DNA from: Kribbella rubisoli
Lineage (GTDB): Bacteria > Actinomycetota > Actinomycetes > Propionibacteriales > Kribbellaceae
Direction: 5' to 3'
DNA length: 64,000 bases
Assembly: GCF_004217145.1 (NCBI RefSeq)
Contig: NZ_SHKR01000017.1
Coordinates: forward strand, 1-64,000
Every line of letters starts with the position of its first letter. Positions within the stretch are counted from its first letter, which is position 1. The position numbers were made by a program, and so were the translations under genes. Shown here one piece after another: positions 51,995-60,603 of the stretch. The notes beneath the pieces were generated by a model. It ran no database searches. It was not told where the DNA came from and saw nothing but the letters and a program-made list of their open reading frames with translations.

Positions 51995-52885
51995 CTATCG
52001 ATCTCGATTCAAAGGCCGGCGTCGACTGTTGACAGTTAACCGGTTCGAAACCCTGGTGAGGTCCTGTTCGCGGATTCGGCCGATCGCGGGTGTTTCTTCA
52101 GCTCTGCTGGTGACGCGACAGACGACTGGGTAGTGGTCTGCGCCGAGTAGCTTGACCACCTCGACGTCGCGGACGACCAGGTCCGGGGTACTGAAGAGGC
52201 GGTCGATGGAGCGGCCGTCGGGCGTGGTGACGGGCGGTGGGTTGCCGAAGGCGTCCACGAGGCCCAGGGACGTGCCGAAGAAGTCGCCGGGGTTCGGCAT
52301 GTTGAGATCGCCGGCGACGATCGCGCGCTGCACACCGAGCGCCGCGAGCTCCTCCCGCAAGAACGCCGCCAGCTGCTCGCCGGCCTCCCGTCCCGGCCCC
52401 TCGCGGTACGTGTATTCGACCCCCTCAGCGCTGCGGAACATGTGGATCGGACACACCTGCCCGCCCACGATGTAGATCTCGCCGAGCTCCCCGAAGTCAC
52501 CCCGCACCACCAAGAAGCCCTTGCTGTGGGCAACAAGCGGCTCGCCGGTTCGCCAATGCAGGAAGTCGATCGAGGGGTTCGGCAGATCGATCCGGTCGAG
52601 TTCGGTCAGCGGGTACGACGACGCGATGCCGACGCCCAAACGCGCAACCCCGGGGATATGCGAGTCCGAGAATGCGTGCCGGACCAACTCCGCGTCGGGC
52701 ATCGCTGCCGCGGTCAGCCGCTCGAGTTGGTCGCCGGAAGGGTCGAGTTCGGTCACGATCAGAACGTCCGGACGCAGCCCAGCCAGTGCCCGCCCGAAGT
52801 CCGCCGTACGGTCCTCGTCCAGGTAGCGTCCGGAAGGGTCGACGAAGCGACCGCCGGCCACGTTGGCGAAAGCGATCGATATCAT
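51995..52885 (-). CDS. endonuclease/exonuclease/phosphatase-family protein
   Basis: 296 aa from the ATG at 52885, overlapping the lipoprotein stop as ATGA. EEP fold: N-terminal ISIAFANVAGG, metal/catalytic Glu in VLIVTELDPS, catalytic Asp-x-Asn in IVAGDLNMPNPGDF, and the terminal SIDRLFSTPD and GADHYPVVCRV (Asp-His). Substrates range from DNA and phosphoinositides to lipids. The N-terminus has no signal peptide. A longer open frame upstream is antisense-like. Last gene of the leftward add-SARP operon. Confidence 0.85.
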   Translation of the reverse strand: MISIAFANVAGGRFVDPSGRYLDEDRTADFGRALAGLRPDVLIVTELDPSGDQLERLTAAAMPDAELVRHAFSDSHIPGVARLGVGIASSYPLTELDRIDLPNPSIDFLHWRTGEPLVAHSKGFLVVRGDFGELGEIYIVGGQVCPIHMFRSAEGVEYTYREGPGREAGEQLAAFLREELAALGVQRAIVAGDLNMPNPGDFFGTSLGLVDAFGNPPPVTTPDGRSIDRLFSTPDLVVRDVEVVKLLGADHYPVVCRVTSRAEETPAIGRIREQDLTRVSNRLTVNSRRRPLNRDR

Positions 52886-53817
52886 TCGTAGATCACCAGC
52901 TCCGGCCGCGGCTTGAGTGCGAGCACCTGCGGCGGTGTCATCAACGGACCGTGCCGCGTGTCCTCGGTGTAGAAGAGTTTGAACCCGGCATGCACAGCCG
53001 GCGGCAGGCTCGTCGTCAGCTTCGCCCACGTCTTGAGCTTGTCCTCGCGAGCGCCGATCCCGTCGACCGACTTGATCGTCACCACGCCCGGATGCGGCTT
53101 CAGCGCCTTCTCGTTGCTGACGATCCGCGCCGACAGCTGATGGAACACGAACACCTTCTCCGGCAGGTCGTTCGCCGTCACCAGCCCAGACAGGTACGCC
53201 GCGATGCTGTCGAGCTCCGCCCCCGTCGTATGCCCGAAGACGCGCCCCGGCACCTGCCCCGGACCGACGGCCCATTCCGGATCGAACGCGAGCCCGACGT
53301 CCGGCTCCTTGAGCCACCGCTCGAGCCGTTTCACCTCGGGCAGGATCTTCGCCCGCCCCGGCTGGATGTCGAGCAGCAACAGCATCTTGTGTTTCCGCGC
53401 GACCGTCAGATACTGCTCGATCGCCGAGTCGTCCAACCGCCCGCGATACAGACCGTCCTTGCCGCGGGACCCACGCGCGACGACGGCGATCAGCTCCATC
53501 ACCGGCTGCGGCGTCCAGCCTCCCGCGTACGTGGCAGCCAGCTTCTCGAGCTTGGCCGCCTTCGCGTCGAGGTCCTTGTCCAGCGGCCCGAGCGCCGGCG
53601 ATCCCGGCAGACCGACGTACCCGACCAGTTGGTACTTCGGGAAGATCACCCGCCCGCCCCGCGGCAGCTCACCGTCCGCCGGCGGGGGTGGCGGAGTCGG
53701 CGTACTGCGCACAGGCGACGGTGAGCCAGTAGTCGGCACGGGTGCGGGTGATGGTGTATCGCTGCAGGCCGCAAGGCACAAGAGGCTGACGGACAGCACC
53801 CCACAGACTCTCCTCAC
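52882..53817 (-). CDS. predicted lipoprotein, TIM-barrel-like domain
   Basis: 311 aa from the GTG at 53817; a TTG at 53835 is an alternative. Signal with lipobox: VCGVLSVSLLCLAAC, acylated Cys, then a Pro/Ser/Thr linker. The mature domain has alternating strand motifs (KMLLLLDIQPGRAKILPEV, VGLAFDPEWAV, KVFVFHQLSAR, VHAGFKLFYTEDTR) suggesting a (beta/alpha)8 barrel of glycosidase type, with candidate acids D and E in FDPEW. Not a family I can name. Anchored outside the membrane. Overlaps the phosphatase-like gene. Confidence 0.75.
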   Translation of the reverse strand: MRRVCGVLSVSLLCLAACSDTPSPAPVPTTGSPSPVRSTPTPPPPPADGELPRGGRVIFPKYQLVGYVGLPGSPALGPLDKDLDAKAAKLEKLAATYAGGWTPQPVMELIAVVARGSRGKDGLYRGRLDDSAIEQYLTVARKHKMLLLLDIQPGRAKILPEVKRLERWLKEPDVGLAFDPEWAVGPGQVPGRVFGHTTGAELDSIAAYLSGLVTANDLPEKVFVFHQLSARIVSNEKALKPHPGVVTIKSVDGIGAREDKLKTWAKLTTSLPPAVHAGFKLFYTEDTRHGPLMTPPQVLALKPRPELVIYE

Positions 53818-53835
53818 CGCACCAGCCAACCACAA

Positions 53836-56640
53836 TCAAGCGGCCGGACCGGTCCGATCCAGCCCGTCTGCGGCCCGCTCGACGGTAGCTTCCTGCCCCT
53901 CCTCGAGCGCGAGCTCCAGCGCCCGTGCGAAATGCGGACGTGCCTGGGCGAGATCCCCCTTGGCCAGCAGCGTTTCCGCGAGCCGTAGGTACGCGTTCTG
54001 CTGCGACTGTTTCGAGTCGCTCTCCAGCGCCAGCTCCAGCGAACGACGCCCGACGTCGATGGCCTCACTCCACAGCCGCTGCCGCGCGTACGCCGTACCG
54101 AGGAACGCGTAGGTGTAGATCAGGCTGTAGTCCGCCCCACGCTCGACCCCCAGGTCTCGTGCCGTCGTCAACGCCGCGACCGCCTCGTCCACGCGGTCCA
54201 ACTCCAGCAGACACTCACCGATCCCGTTCAGTACTTCGGACTGTACCGCGGGATCGCCGAGCTCCAGCGAGTCCTGATACGCCGCCAGCGCCTGAGCGAA
54301 CTCCCTGCGGTCGCCGTACGTCGCCCCGAGGTACGCCAGCACCCGCGACGCGATGCTCTGATCACCAGCCCGCCGCGCCACCTCCAGCGCTTCCCGCAGT
54401 ACTGCGAGCGCCTCGTCGTCCGGACTGAGCTTCGCGAGGCTGTAACCGATCGACGCCAGCAACCGCGCGCGCAACGCGAGGTCCGCATCGGCAGGCAGTC
54501 TGTCCCGCGCCTCCTGCAGCGTCCTCAGACTGGCCTCAGCGCCAAGGCGGTACCGCCCTAGGCTGCCGATAGACAACAGCACCCGAGACTCCGCCTCCGC
54601 GTCGCCGGCAGCCGCGCGCAGAGCCAGCTGGAGCGCCTCATCCATCTCGTAGACCCGGCCACGCTGGAAGAAGCACGACGCCACCGCCAGACCGGTCCGC
54701 CAGACATGCTCCGGCGACGACTCCGCAGACCTGACAGTGGCCAGCACGTTCGCACCCTCGGCGTCGATCCACTCCAACCCCTCAGCCGCCGAATCGAACT
54801 CAGGCAACCGGACCGGCGCGGGCCCGGGCAGAGGCTGTAGCCGACTGCTGAAGATCGCCGCACTGGCCTCCGCGGTCGCGTAGAGGTAGTAGTCCAGCAA
54901 ACGCCGTACTGCGTCTGGCTCCGGCGCCAGCGTCCGTGCGTACTGGCGCAGCAGGTCGTGGAACTGGAAACGCCCAGGACGCAGCTGCAGCAGCAGATTG
55001 GCGTCGACGAGCTGCTCCAGCATGTCCTCTGCTTCCACCACGTCCACATCGGCCAGCGCGGCAGCGGCGTACATCTCGATGTCCTGTCCGGTCATCGCAC
55101 CGAGCAGACGGAACAGGCGCTGCTGGTCCGGCGGCAGATGCTCGTACGACAAGGCGAAGGCGGGGGAGACCCCACCACTGTCCGTGCTGAGCTCAGCCAG
55201 CCGCCTGTCCTCGGCGTCGAGTCGTTTGGACAGGTGCTCGATCGTCCAGCTCGGCCGATGCCGCAGCCGTGCCCCAGCCACCCGGATCGCCAACGGCAGA
55301 TAGCCGCACTGGTTCACGACTTCTGCCGCAGCATCCGCAGAGCCGGCACGGTCTGCGCCCACGATCTCCGCCAGCAACTCCCGTGCGTCCTCAGGCCGCA
55401 GTACGTCGAGGGCGAGGCGCGCAGTGGCGTCCAAACCAGTCAACTGCCGCCGACTCGTCACCAGCACGCCACACCGCGGCCCACCGGCCAGCAACGGCCG
55501 CACTGCCGCGCTGTCCGGCGCATTGTCGAGTACGACGAGGATCTGCCGCCCAGCCAACTCAGACCGCCACAGCGCAGCCCGCTCTTCGAGGTCCGCCGGG
55601 ATGCGGTCAGCCGGAACGGACAGCGTGCGCAGCAAGCGATCCAGCGCCTGCAACGCCGAGACCGGCTCATGCCCCGGCGTGTACCCGTGCAGGTCGATGA
55701 AGAGCCGCCCGTCCGGGTACACGTCGGCCAGCTGCCGTGCAGCACGCACAGCGAGCGCAGTCTTCCCGACACCTGCCATACCGTCGATCGCGACGACAGC
55801 AGGTCCTGCAGTGCGCAGTGCGTCGACCACCTGCTTCAGTACGTCGTCCCGCCCGACGAACGCGGCACCGTCGTACGGGAGCTCGTCACGCACCGCAGGA
55901 CGCGCCAAAGGCTCGTCGTTCTGCAGGATCCGCTCGTGGATCGCGCGCAGCTCCGGACCGGGTTCCACACCGAGCTGCTCGATCAGCTCGTGCCGCGTCC
56001 GCGTGTAGGTCTCGAGGGCTTCGGAGATCCGGCCGCTGCGCCAGTACGCGAGCATCAGCTGCCCGGCGAACTGCTCCCGCAGCCGGTCCTCCTCCACCAG
56101 CGCGACCAGCTCGGGCACCAGATCGCCGTACCGGCCGCGCTCCAGGTCCAGCTGGATCCGCTCGGCCAGCACCTTCAGCCGTCGCTCGGTCAGCCGGTGA
56201 CGCTGCACGCTGAGGTAGTGGCCGGCCAGTCCGCTCAACGGCTCGCCGGTGAACAACTCCAGCGCCTCGGACAGCTTCGCCGCCGCCTCGTCCTTGTCCC
56301 GGCACCCATGCGCCGCACTGATCAGGCCCTCGAACCGATCCAGATCCAGCGCACCAGGAGCCAGCCGCAAGCTGTAGCCGTCCCGTGTGTGCACCAGCAC
56401 GCCCTCGGGCAGCAACTTGCGCAGCCGATAGATGTACGGCGGAACGATCTTGACGCCGGTCGAAGGCGGTGCATCACTCCAGACGAGCTCGACCAGTTCG
56501 TGTGCGGAAATGACCTGGTTGGACCGGAACGCCAGCACAGCGAGCAGGGTCTGCTGACGGGTCGGCCCGAGATCGAGCCGGCGGTGGCCGGACCAACCGC
56601 GCAGCGGGCCCAGGAGGTCCAGCCGCAGGTCATCCGTCAC
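53836..56640 (-). CDS. SARP/AfsR-type regulator with NB-ARC and TPR domains
   Basis: 934 aa from a GTG. N-terminal OmpR-like DNA-binding domain (residues 1-95: GPTRQQTLLAVLAFRSNQVISAHELV) and BTAD domain (95-250: ERRLKVLAERIQLDLERGRY, SEALETYTRTRHELIEQLG). NB-ARC ATPase begins near residue 265 with FVGRD and the P-loop IDGMAGVGKTALAV. About 300 C-terminal residues form TPR repeats (AYQDSLELGDP, AVLREALEVARRAGD). AfsR-like pathway regulator, ATP-dependent. Lies 17 bp after add. The target may be distant; no biosynthetic cluster is next to it. Confidence 0.92.
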   Translation of the reverse strand: MTDDLRLDLLGPLRGWSGHRRLDLGPTRQQTLLAVLAFRSNQVISAHELVELVWSDAPPSTGVKIVPPYIYRLRKLLPEGVLVHTRDGYSLRLAPGALDLDRFEGLISAAHGCRDKDEAAAKLSEALELFTGEPLSGLAGHYLSVQRHRLTERRLKVLAERIQLDLERGRYGDLVPELVALVEEDRLREQFAGQLMLAYWRSGRISEALETYTRTRHELIEQLGVEPGPELRAIHERILQNDEPLARPAVRDELPYDGAAFVGRDDVLKQVVDALRTAGPAVVAIDGMAGVGKTALAVRAARQLADVYPDGRLFIDLHGYTPGHEPVSALQALDRLLRTLSVPADRIPADLEERAALWRSELAGRQILVVLDNAPDSAAVRPLLAGGPRCGVLVTSRRQLTGLDATARLALDVLRPEDARELLAEIVGADRAGSADAAAEVVNQCGYLPLAIRVAGARLRHRPSWTIEHLSKRLDAEDRRLAELSTDSGGVSPAFALSYEHLPPDQQRLFRLLGAMTGQDIEMYAAAALADVDVVEAEDMLEQLVDANLLLQLRPGRFQFHDLLRQYARTLAPEPDAVRRLLDYYLYATAEASAAIFSSRLQPLPGPAPVRLPEFDSAAEGLEWIDAEGANVLATVRSAESSPEHVWRTGLAVASCFFQRGRVYEMDEALQLALRAAAGDAEAESRVLLSIGSLGRYRLGAEASLRTLQEARDRLPADADLALRARLLASIGYSLAKLSPDDEALAVLREALEVARRAGDQSIASRVLAYLGATYGDRREFAQALAAYQDSLELGDPAVQSEVLNGIGECLLELDRVDEAVAALTTARDLGVERGADYSLIYTYAFLGTAYARQRLWSEAIDVGRRSLELALESDSKQSQQNAYLRLAETLLAKGDLAQARPHFARALELALEEGQEATVERAADGLDRTGPAA

Positions 56641-56657
56641 GGTGCACAGTCTGGCAG

Positions 56658-57683
56658 CTACTCCTTGTTCTGCTCGACGTAGGCGTCGATCTCGGTCAGC
56701 AGGGAGTCCTTCACCGCGTCCTCGGCGAACGACACCCGGACGGCGGTCTTCGCCAGCTCGGCGGCGCCGGTCGCGTCGAGGTCGAGCAGCCGCGACGCGA
56801 CGACGTACTCGTTGGTGAGGTCGGTGCCGAACATCGGCGGGTCGTCGGAGTTGATCGTCACCACCAGGCCGGCATCGGCCATCGCGCGCAGCGGGTGGAC
56901 GTCGTACGAGGCGACGGCGCGGGTGGCGATGTTCGACGTCGGGCTGACCTCGAGCGGGATCCGGTGCTCGCGCAGGTAGTCGACCAGCTTCGGGTCCTGC
57001 ATCGTCGACGTACCGTGGCCGATCCGCTCCGCCTTCAGCACCCGGACCGCGTCCCAGATCGTCTCCGGCCCGGTCGTCTCGCCCGCGTGCGGCACGCTGT
57101 GCAGACCCGCCGCGATCGCCGCCTCGAAGTGCGGCTGGAATTGCGGCCGCGGTACGCCGATCTCCGGCCCGCCCAGCCCGAACCCGACCAGCCCCTCCGG
57201 GCGGATCTTGGTCGCGATCCGCAGCGTCTCCTCGGCGGCCGGGATCCCTGCCTCACCGGAGATGTCGAAGATCCACCGCAGTACGAGACCGAATTCCTTC
57301 TCGGCCGCGACCCGCGCGTCCTCGATCGCCTCGCAGAATGCCTCGGCCTGGATCCCGCGCACCACCGAGGTGTACGGCGTGACCGTGAGCTCGGCGTACC
57401 GCAGGTTCTGCTGCTCGGCCATCTCGCGGGCGATCTCGTACGTCAGCAGCCGCACGTCCTCCGGCGTCTTGATCAGCTCGACGACGGACAGGTAGATGTC
57501 GATGAAGTGCGCGAAGTCGCTGAACTTGAAGTACTCCGTCAGCGCGCCCGGGTCGGCCGGCACCGGCGATCCCGGGTGCCGCGCGGCGAGCTCGGCGACG
57601 ATCCGCGGCGACGCGGACCCGACGTGGTGGACATGCAACTCGGCCTTCGGCAACCCGGCGAGGAACTCACGCGACACGGTCAT
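56658..57683 (-). CDS. add: adenosine deaminase-family hydrolase
   Basis: 341 aa, metal-dependent amidohydrolase. Metal-ligand H-x-H in LPKAELHVHHVGS, His in LHSVPHAGE, catalytic HGTSTM region and the metal-ligand Asp pair in TINSDDPPMFGT. Likely substrates are adenosine or a related nucleoside such as aminodeoxyfutalosine; the HVHHVGS variant replaces the usual HLHLEG of adenosine deaminases. Expected cytosolic purine salvage or menaquinone-linked role. First gene of the leftward add-SARP-lipoprotein-EEP operon. Confidence 0.88.
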   Translation of the reverse strand: MTVSREFLAGLPKAELHVHHVGSASPRIVAELAARHPGSPVPADPGALTEYFKFSDFAHFIDIYLSVVELIKTPEDVRLLTYEIAREMAEQQNLRYAELTVTPYTSVVRGIQAEAFCEAIEDARVAAEKEFGLVLRWIFDISGEAGIPAAEETLRIATKIRPEGLVGFGLGGPEIGVPRPQFQPHFEAAIAAGLHSVPHAGETTGPETIWDAVRVLKAERIGHGTSTMQDPKLVDYLREHRIPLEVSPTSNIATRAVASYDVHPLRAMADAGLVVTINSDDPPMFGTDLTNEYVVASRLLDLDATGAAELAKTAVRVSFAEDAVKDSLLTEIDAYVEQNKE

Positions 57684-57913
57684 GGGGCCTCCCGTCCTGG
57701 ACTGAGGAGCGGAGGGAGCGAAGCGACCGGAGCGACGAGGGAAGGCCGGGAGTTCCAGCCCCGTGACCCGTCGCGACGGAGTCGCGACAATTCAATACAG
57801 TCATGACCGGGATCTTAAGGAGATCGCGGACCGGTCTGCCCGGAAATTGACAATCGACTGTCAGCATCGACCCGGTTAGGGGTGGGGCCCGCCTGAGTGG
57901 CACGATTCACCCC
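57684..57913. promoter_or_regulatory. divergent intergenic region of add and tsaC
   Basis: 230 bp. The add side contains a GAGCGAAGCGAC-type repeat (57714-57740). The tsaC side contains TGACA-ATCGAC-TGTCA (57848-57863), a 16-bp near-palindrome that could be an operator. Neither promoter can be placed with confidence. Confidence 0.35.
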
Positions 57914-58693
57914 GTGAGTGAGCGCTTCGACTTCACCGGGGACGAACTGGCACCGGCGTACCGCGCGGCTGTGGACGCCATCGAGGCCGGCGACCTGGTC
58001 GTGCTGCCGACCGACACCGTGTACGGCATCGCCGCGGATGCCTTCAAGGCCGACGCCGTCCAGCGGCTGCTGGACGCCAAGGGCCGCGGCCGGGACATGC
58101 CGCCGCCGGTGCTGATCTCGGTGGTCGAGTCGCTGGACGCGCTCGCCACCGACGTACCGGAGAACGGGCGCAAGCTCGCGCAGGAGTTCTGGCCCGGGCC
58201 GCTGACGCTGATCTGCCACGCGCAGACCTCGCTGATGTGGGACCTGGGGGAGACCCAGGGCACCGTCGCGCTCCGCGTGCCGGACCACGAGAACACCCGC
58301 GAGCTGCTGTCCCGGACCGGACCGCTCGCGGTCAGCTCGGCGAACAAGTCCGGTCAGCCGGCGGCGCTGGACGTGTACGACGCCGAGGAGCAGCTGGCCG
58401 AGTCGGTCGCGGTCTACCTCGACGGCGGCCAGGTCACCGGCGGCGAACCGTCCACGATCGTCGACATCACCGGCGACACACCCCGGGTGGTCCGCGTCGG
58501 CGCGCTGTCACTCGAGCAGCTACGCGCCGTCGTACCCGAGGTAAGCACCGAGGACGACGAACCGAAGCCGGCCGACGAAACCAACCCGGACGAAGCCGAG
58601 CCGGACGAAGCCAAGCCAACTGAAGAGCCGGTCGCAGCGTCCAACCAGGACGACGAGAACACGACCGATCCCGATGCGAGGCCTGCGGACTAG
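57914..58693 (+). CDS. tsaC: L-threonylcarbamoyladenylate synthase (Sua5/TsaC family)
   Basis: 259 aa from a GTG. YrdC domain: VVLPTDTVYGIAADAFKADAVQRLLDAKGRG (landmarks PTDTVYG and KGRGRDMPPPVLIS), PGPLTLI, and GPLAVSSANKSG. Makes threonylcarbamoyl-AMP from Thr, bicarbonate and ATP for t6A in tRNA. A C-terminal Glu/Asp/Pro tail of about 55 residues is disordered and not part of the catalytic domain. Its stop overlaps the next gene start by one base. Confidence 0.95.
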   Translation: MSERFDFTGDELAPAYRAAVDAIEAGDLVVLPTDTVYGIAADAFKADAVQRLLDAKGRGRDMPPPVLISVVESLDALATDVPENGRKLAQEFWPGPLTLICHAQTSLMWDLGETQGTVALRVPDHENTRELLSRTGPLAVSSANKSGQPAALDVYDAEEQLAESVAVYLDGGQVTGGEPSTIVDITGDTPRVVRVGALSLEQLRAVVPEVSTEDDEPKPADETNPDEAEPDEAKPTEEPVAASNQDDENTTDPDARPAD

Positions 58694-59811
58694 TGCGCGA
58701 GTACCTGCTGGTCCTGTTCGTGGCGATGGCCACGACCTTCTTGCTGACCGGCGTCGCCCGGCAGATCGCGCTGCGGTACGGCGCGGTCGCCAAGGTCCGG
58801 GCCCGGGACGTGCACAAGGTACCGATCCCGTACTTCGGCGGCCTGTCCATCCTCGGCGGCCTGATCGCGGGGTTCGCGGTCGCGTCCAGCCTGCCGTTCC
58901 TCGGCAACAGCCTGCAGGTCGCCCACGATGCTCGCGCCATCCTGATCGGCGGCGTGGTGATCTGCGCGGTCGGTGTGGTCGACGACCTGTACGAGCTGGA
59001 CGCGATCACCAAGCTGGCCGGCGAGGTCCTCGCGGTCGGCGTACTAGTTGTCCAAGGCATCCAGTTGTACTGGCTGCCGCTGCCCGGCGGCGTGATCTCG
59101 CCGTCGCCCGCGCAGCTGGCCGTGCTGACCGCCGGCATCCTGCTGGTCTCCTGCAACGCGGTGAACTTCGTCGACGGCCTGGACGGGCTCGCGGCCGGTG
59201 TGACCGCGATCGGCGCGACCGCGTTCTTCGCGTACTCGTACCTGCTGAACTTCCACGAGAACCTCGACCGCGCGACCACCTCGACCCTGATCACGGTCGC
59301 GCTGGCCGGCGCCTGCCTCGGTTTCCTGCCGCACAACTTCTTCCCCGCAAGGGTCTTCATGGGCGACTCCGGCGCCCTGCTGATCGGCCTGATGCTGGCC
59401 GCGTCGACGATCAGCCTGACCGGCCAGATGGACCCGAACGCCGTCCCGTACGAGGTCGGCGGCTCGAGCCTGCTGCCCGCACTGCTTCCGTTGGTGCTGC
59501 CAATCGCCATCCTCGCGATCCCCGCGCTGGACCTGACGCTCGCGTACATCCGCCGTACCAAGGCCGGCCGCTCGCCGTTCGCCGCCGACAAGCAGCACCT
59601 CCACCACCGCCTGATGCAACGCGGCCACTCGCACCGCCGCGCCGTCCTGCTGATGTACCTGTGGACCGCCCTGATCGCGTACGGCGTCGTGGTGCTCGGC
59701 CTCGTCCTGTACTGGTGGACGGCCCTGATCGTGCTGGCCGTCGCGGTCACCGCGGTGCTGCTCACGACCGGTCTCCCGAGGCGTTCCCGGAAACCGCTCG
59801 CCAAGGTTTGA
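58693..59811 (+). CDS. undecaprenyl-phosphate glycosylphosphotransferase (WecA/MraY family)
   Basis: 372 aa from a GTG. About 11 transmembrane helices. Catalytic motifs: DD in VGVVDDLYELD, NFVDGLDGLAAG, FMGDSGALLIG and the C-terminal cytosolic HLHHRLMQRGHSHRRAV. Transfers a sugar-1-phosphate, probably GlcNAc-1-P, to undecaprenyl or decaprenyl phosphate to start cell-wall polymer synthesis. The position between tsaC and the atp genes is conserved in actinobacteria (WecA/Rfe homologue). Confidence 0.92.
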   Translation: MREYLLVLFVAMATTFLLTGVARQIALRYGAVAKVRARDVHKVPIPYFGGLSILGGLIAGFAVASSLPFLGNSLQVAHDARAILIGGVVICAVGVVDDLYELDAITKLAGEVLAVGVLVVQGIQLYWLPLPGGVISPSPAQLAVLTAGILLVSCNAVNFVDGLDGLAAGVTAIGATAFFAYSYLLNFHENLDRATTSTLITVALAGACLGFLPHNFFPARVFMGDSGALLIGLMLAASTISLTGQMDPNAVPYEVGGSSLLPALLPLVLPIAILAIPALDLTLAYIRRTKAGRSPFAADKQHLHHRLMQRGHSHRRAVLLMYLWTALIAYGVVVLGLVLYWWTALIVLAVAVTAVLLTTGLPRRSRKPLAKV

Positions 59812-59891
59812 TCCCCGCTGGCAGGGACCAGACCACTCGCCTTCCTGGCATACCGATAAGGTGTGGCTGTACAGCGGGAGGGACCCTCGTT

Positions 59892-59921
59892 TTGCTGACT
59901 GTGCAGACTTTGTGCTAGTTT
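59892..59921 (+). promoter_or_regulatory. likely promoter of the atp operon
   Basis: TTGCTG (59892-59897), 18-bp spacer, then TAGTTT (59916-59921) with an upstream TGC (extended -10). It stands in a T-rich patch 95 bp ahead of the AtpI-like gene. Best promoter match in the 204-bp gap after the WecA-type gene. Confidence 0.5.
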
Positions 59922-60015
59922 TCACAAGCACCAGCAAAGAACAGCGACACCCCTGACCCCGCCCACCCGACGAATTGGCCGCGAGCCAGTTTCGCCAGCA
60001 GGACGGAACCACCAG

Positions 60016-60480
60016 ATGGCTCCCACGGATCACAGCCCGAAACCCGCCGGACAAGCGACAAAGCACCCGGCGCTGGCAATGCTGCGTGGCGCTCTGATCG
60101 CCGCCCTGGTCGTCGGAGTGAACGCGACCGCGGTGTCCACGGTTGCGGCCGGAGTCGCCGGTCTCTGGGGTGCCCTGCTCGGCCTGCTGATGGTGATCGT
60201 CTTCTCCGGCGCCGGCCTGATCGCGCTGCACCTGTCCCGCAAGACTTCTCCGACCATGCAGCTCGCCGTCGCGATGGCCAGCTACACCGGCCGGATCGCG
60301 TTCTTCGGCGGTCTGCTCGCGGTCGCGCTGAGCTCGGACAGCCTGGCCAGGCACGTGAATCTGACCGTGCTCGGCCTGGTCGCCCTGGTCGTCGTGATGG
60401 GCTGGATGGCCGGCGAGATCTGGGCCTGGTCCCGGCTCCGCGTGCCGATCTACGACCTCGACAAAGAGGTGACCGCATGA
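60016..60480 (+). CDS. AtpI-like membrane protein of the ATP synthase operon
   Basis: 154 aa with four predicted transmembrane helices (LRGALIAALVVGVNATAV; AGLWGALLGLLMVIVFSGAGLIAL; SYTGRIAFFGGLLAVAL; VLGLVALVVVMGWMAGEIWAW). It occupies the AtpI position directly upstream of atpB, as in other actinobacteria. AtpI proteins assist c-ring assembly or Mg2+ handling. The sequence is weakly conserved, so the identity rests mainly on location, size and topology. Confidence 0.75.
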   Translation: MAPTDHSPKPAGQATKHPALAMLRGALIAALVVGVNATAVSTVAAGVAGLWGALLGLLMVIVFSGAGLIALHLSRKTSPTMQLAVAMASYTGRIAFFGGLLAVALSSDSLARHVNLTVLGLVALVVVMGWMAGEIWAWSRLRVPIYDLDKEVTA

Positions 60481-60499
60481 GCACCGTAAGTAACGGCTT

Positions 60500-60518
60500 G
60501 AGCGAGCGGAGCGAGCTC
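60500..60518. repeat. GAGCG(A/G)AGCGAG-type dispersed short repeat
   Basis: GAGCGAGCGGAGCGAGCTC in the gap after the AtpI-like gene. Related sequence lies at 50068-50078 (in the prmC hairpin loop, complementary strand) and at 57714-57740. Such elements recur at gene ends in related actinobacteria. Confidence 0.45.
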
Positions 60519-60564
60519 ATCATCAAGTTCTTCCCTGCTGTGGTGAGGATTACGTGGCCCGATG

Positions 60565-60593
60565 TGACCGCATCTGTCGCCAACTGGTACGTT
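60565..60593 (+). promoter_or_regulatory. possible internal promoter before the AtpZ-like gene
   Basis: TGACCG (60565-60570), 17-bp spacer, TACGTT (60588-60593) with an upstream TGG, about 10 bp ahead of the ATG at 60604. Weak match; it would give an internal start for the atp operon. Confidence 0.3.
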
Positions 60594-60603
60594 TCGGGTG
60601 CCA

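Noticed and set aside
51995-53317. Longer 440-codon form of the EEP-family gene
   Set aside because: The N-terminal extension is antisense-like Arg/Gly-rich sequence overlapping the lipoprotein gene; the ATG at 52885 with the ATGA overlap is the better start.
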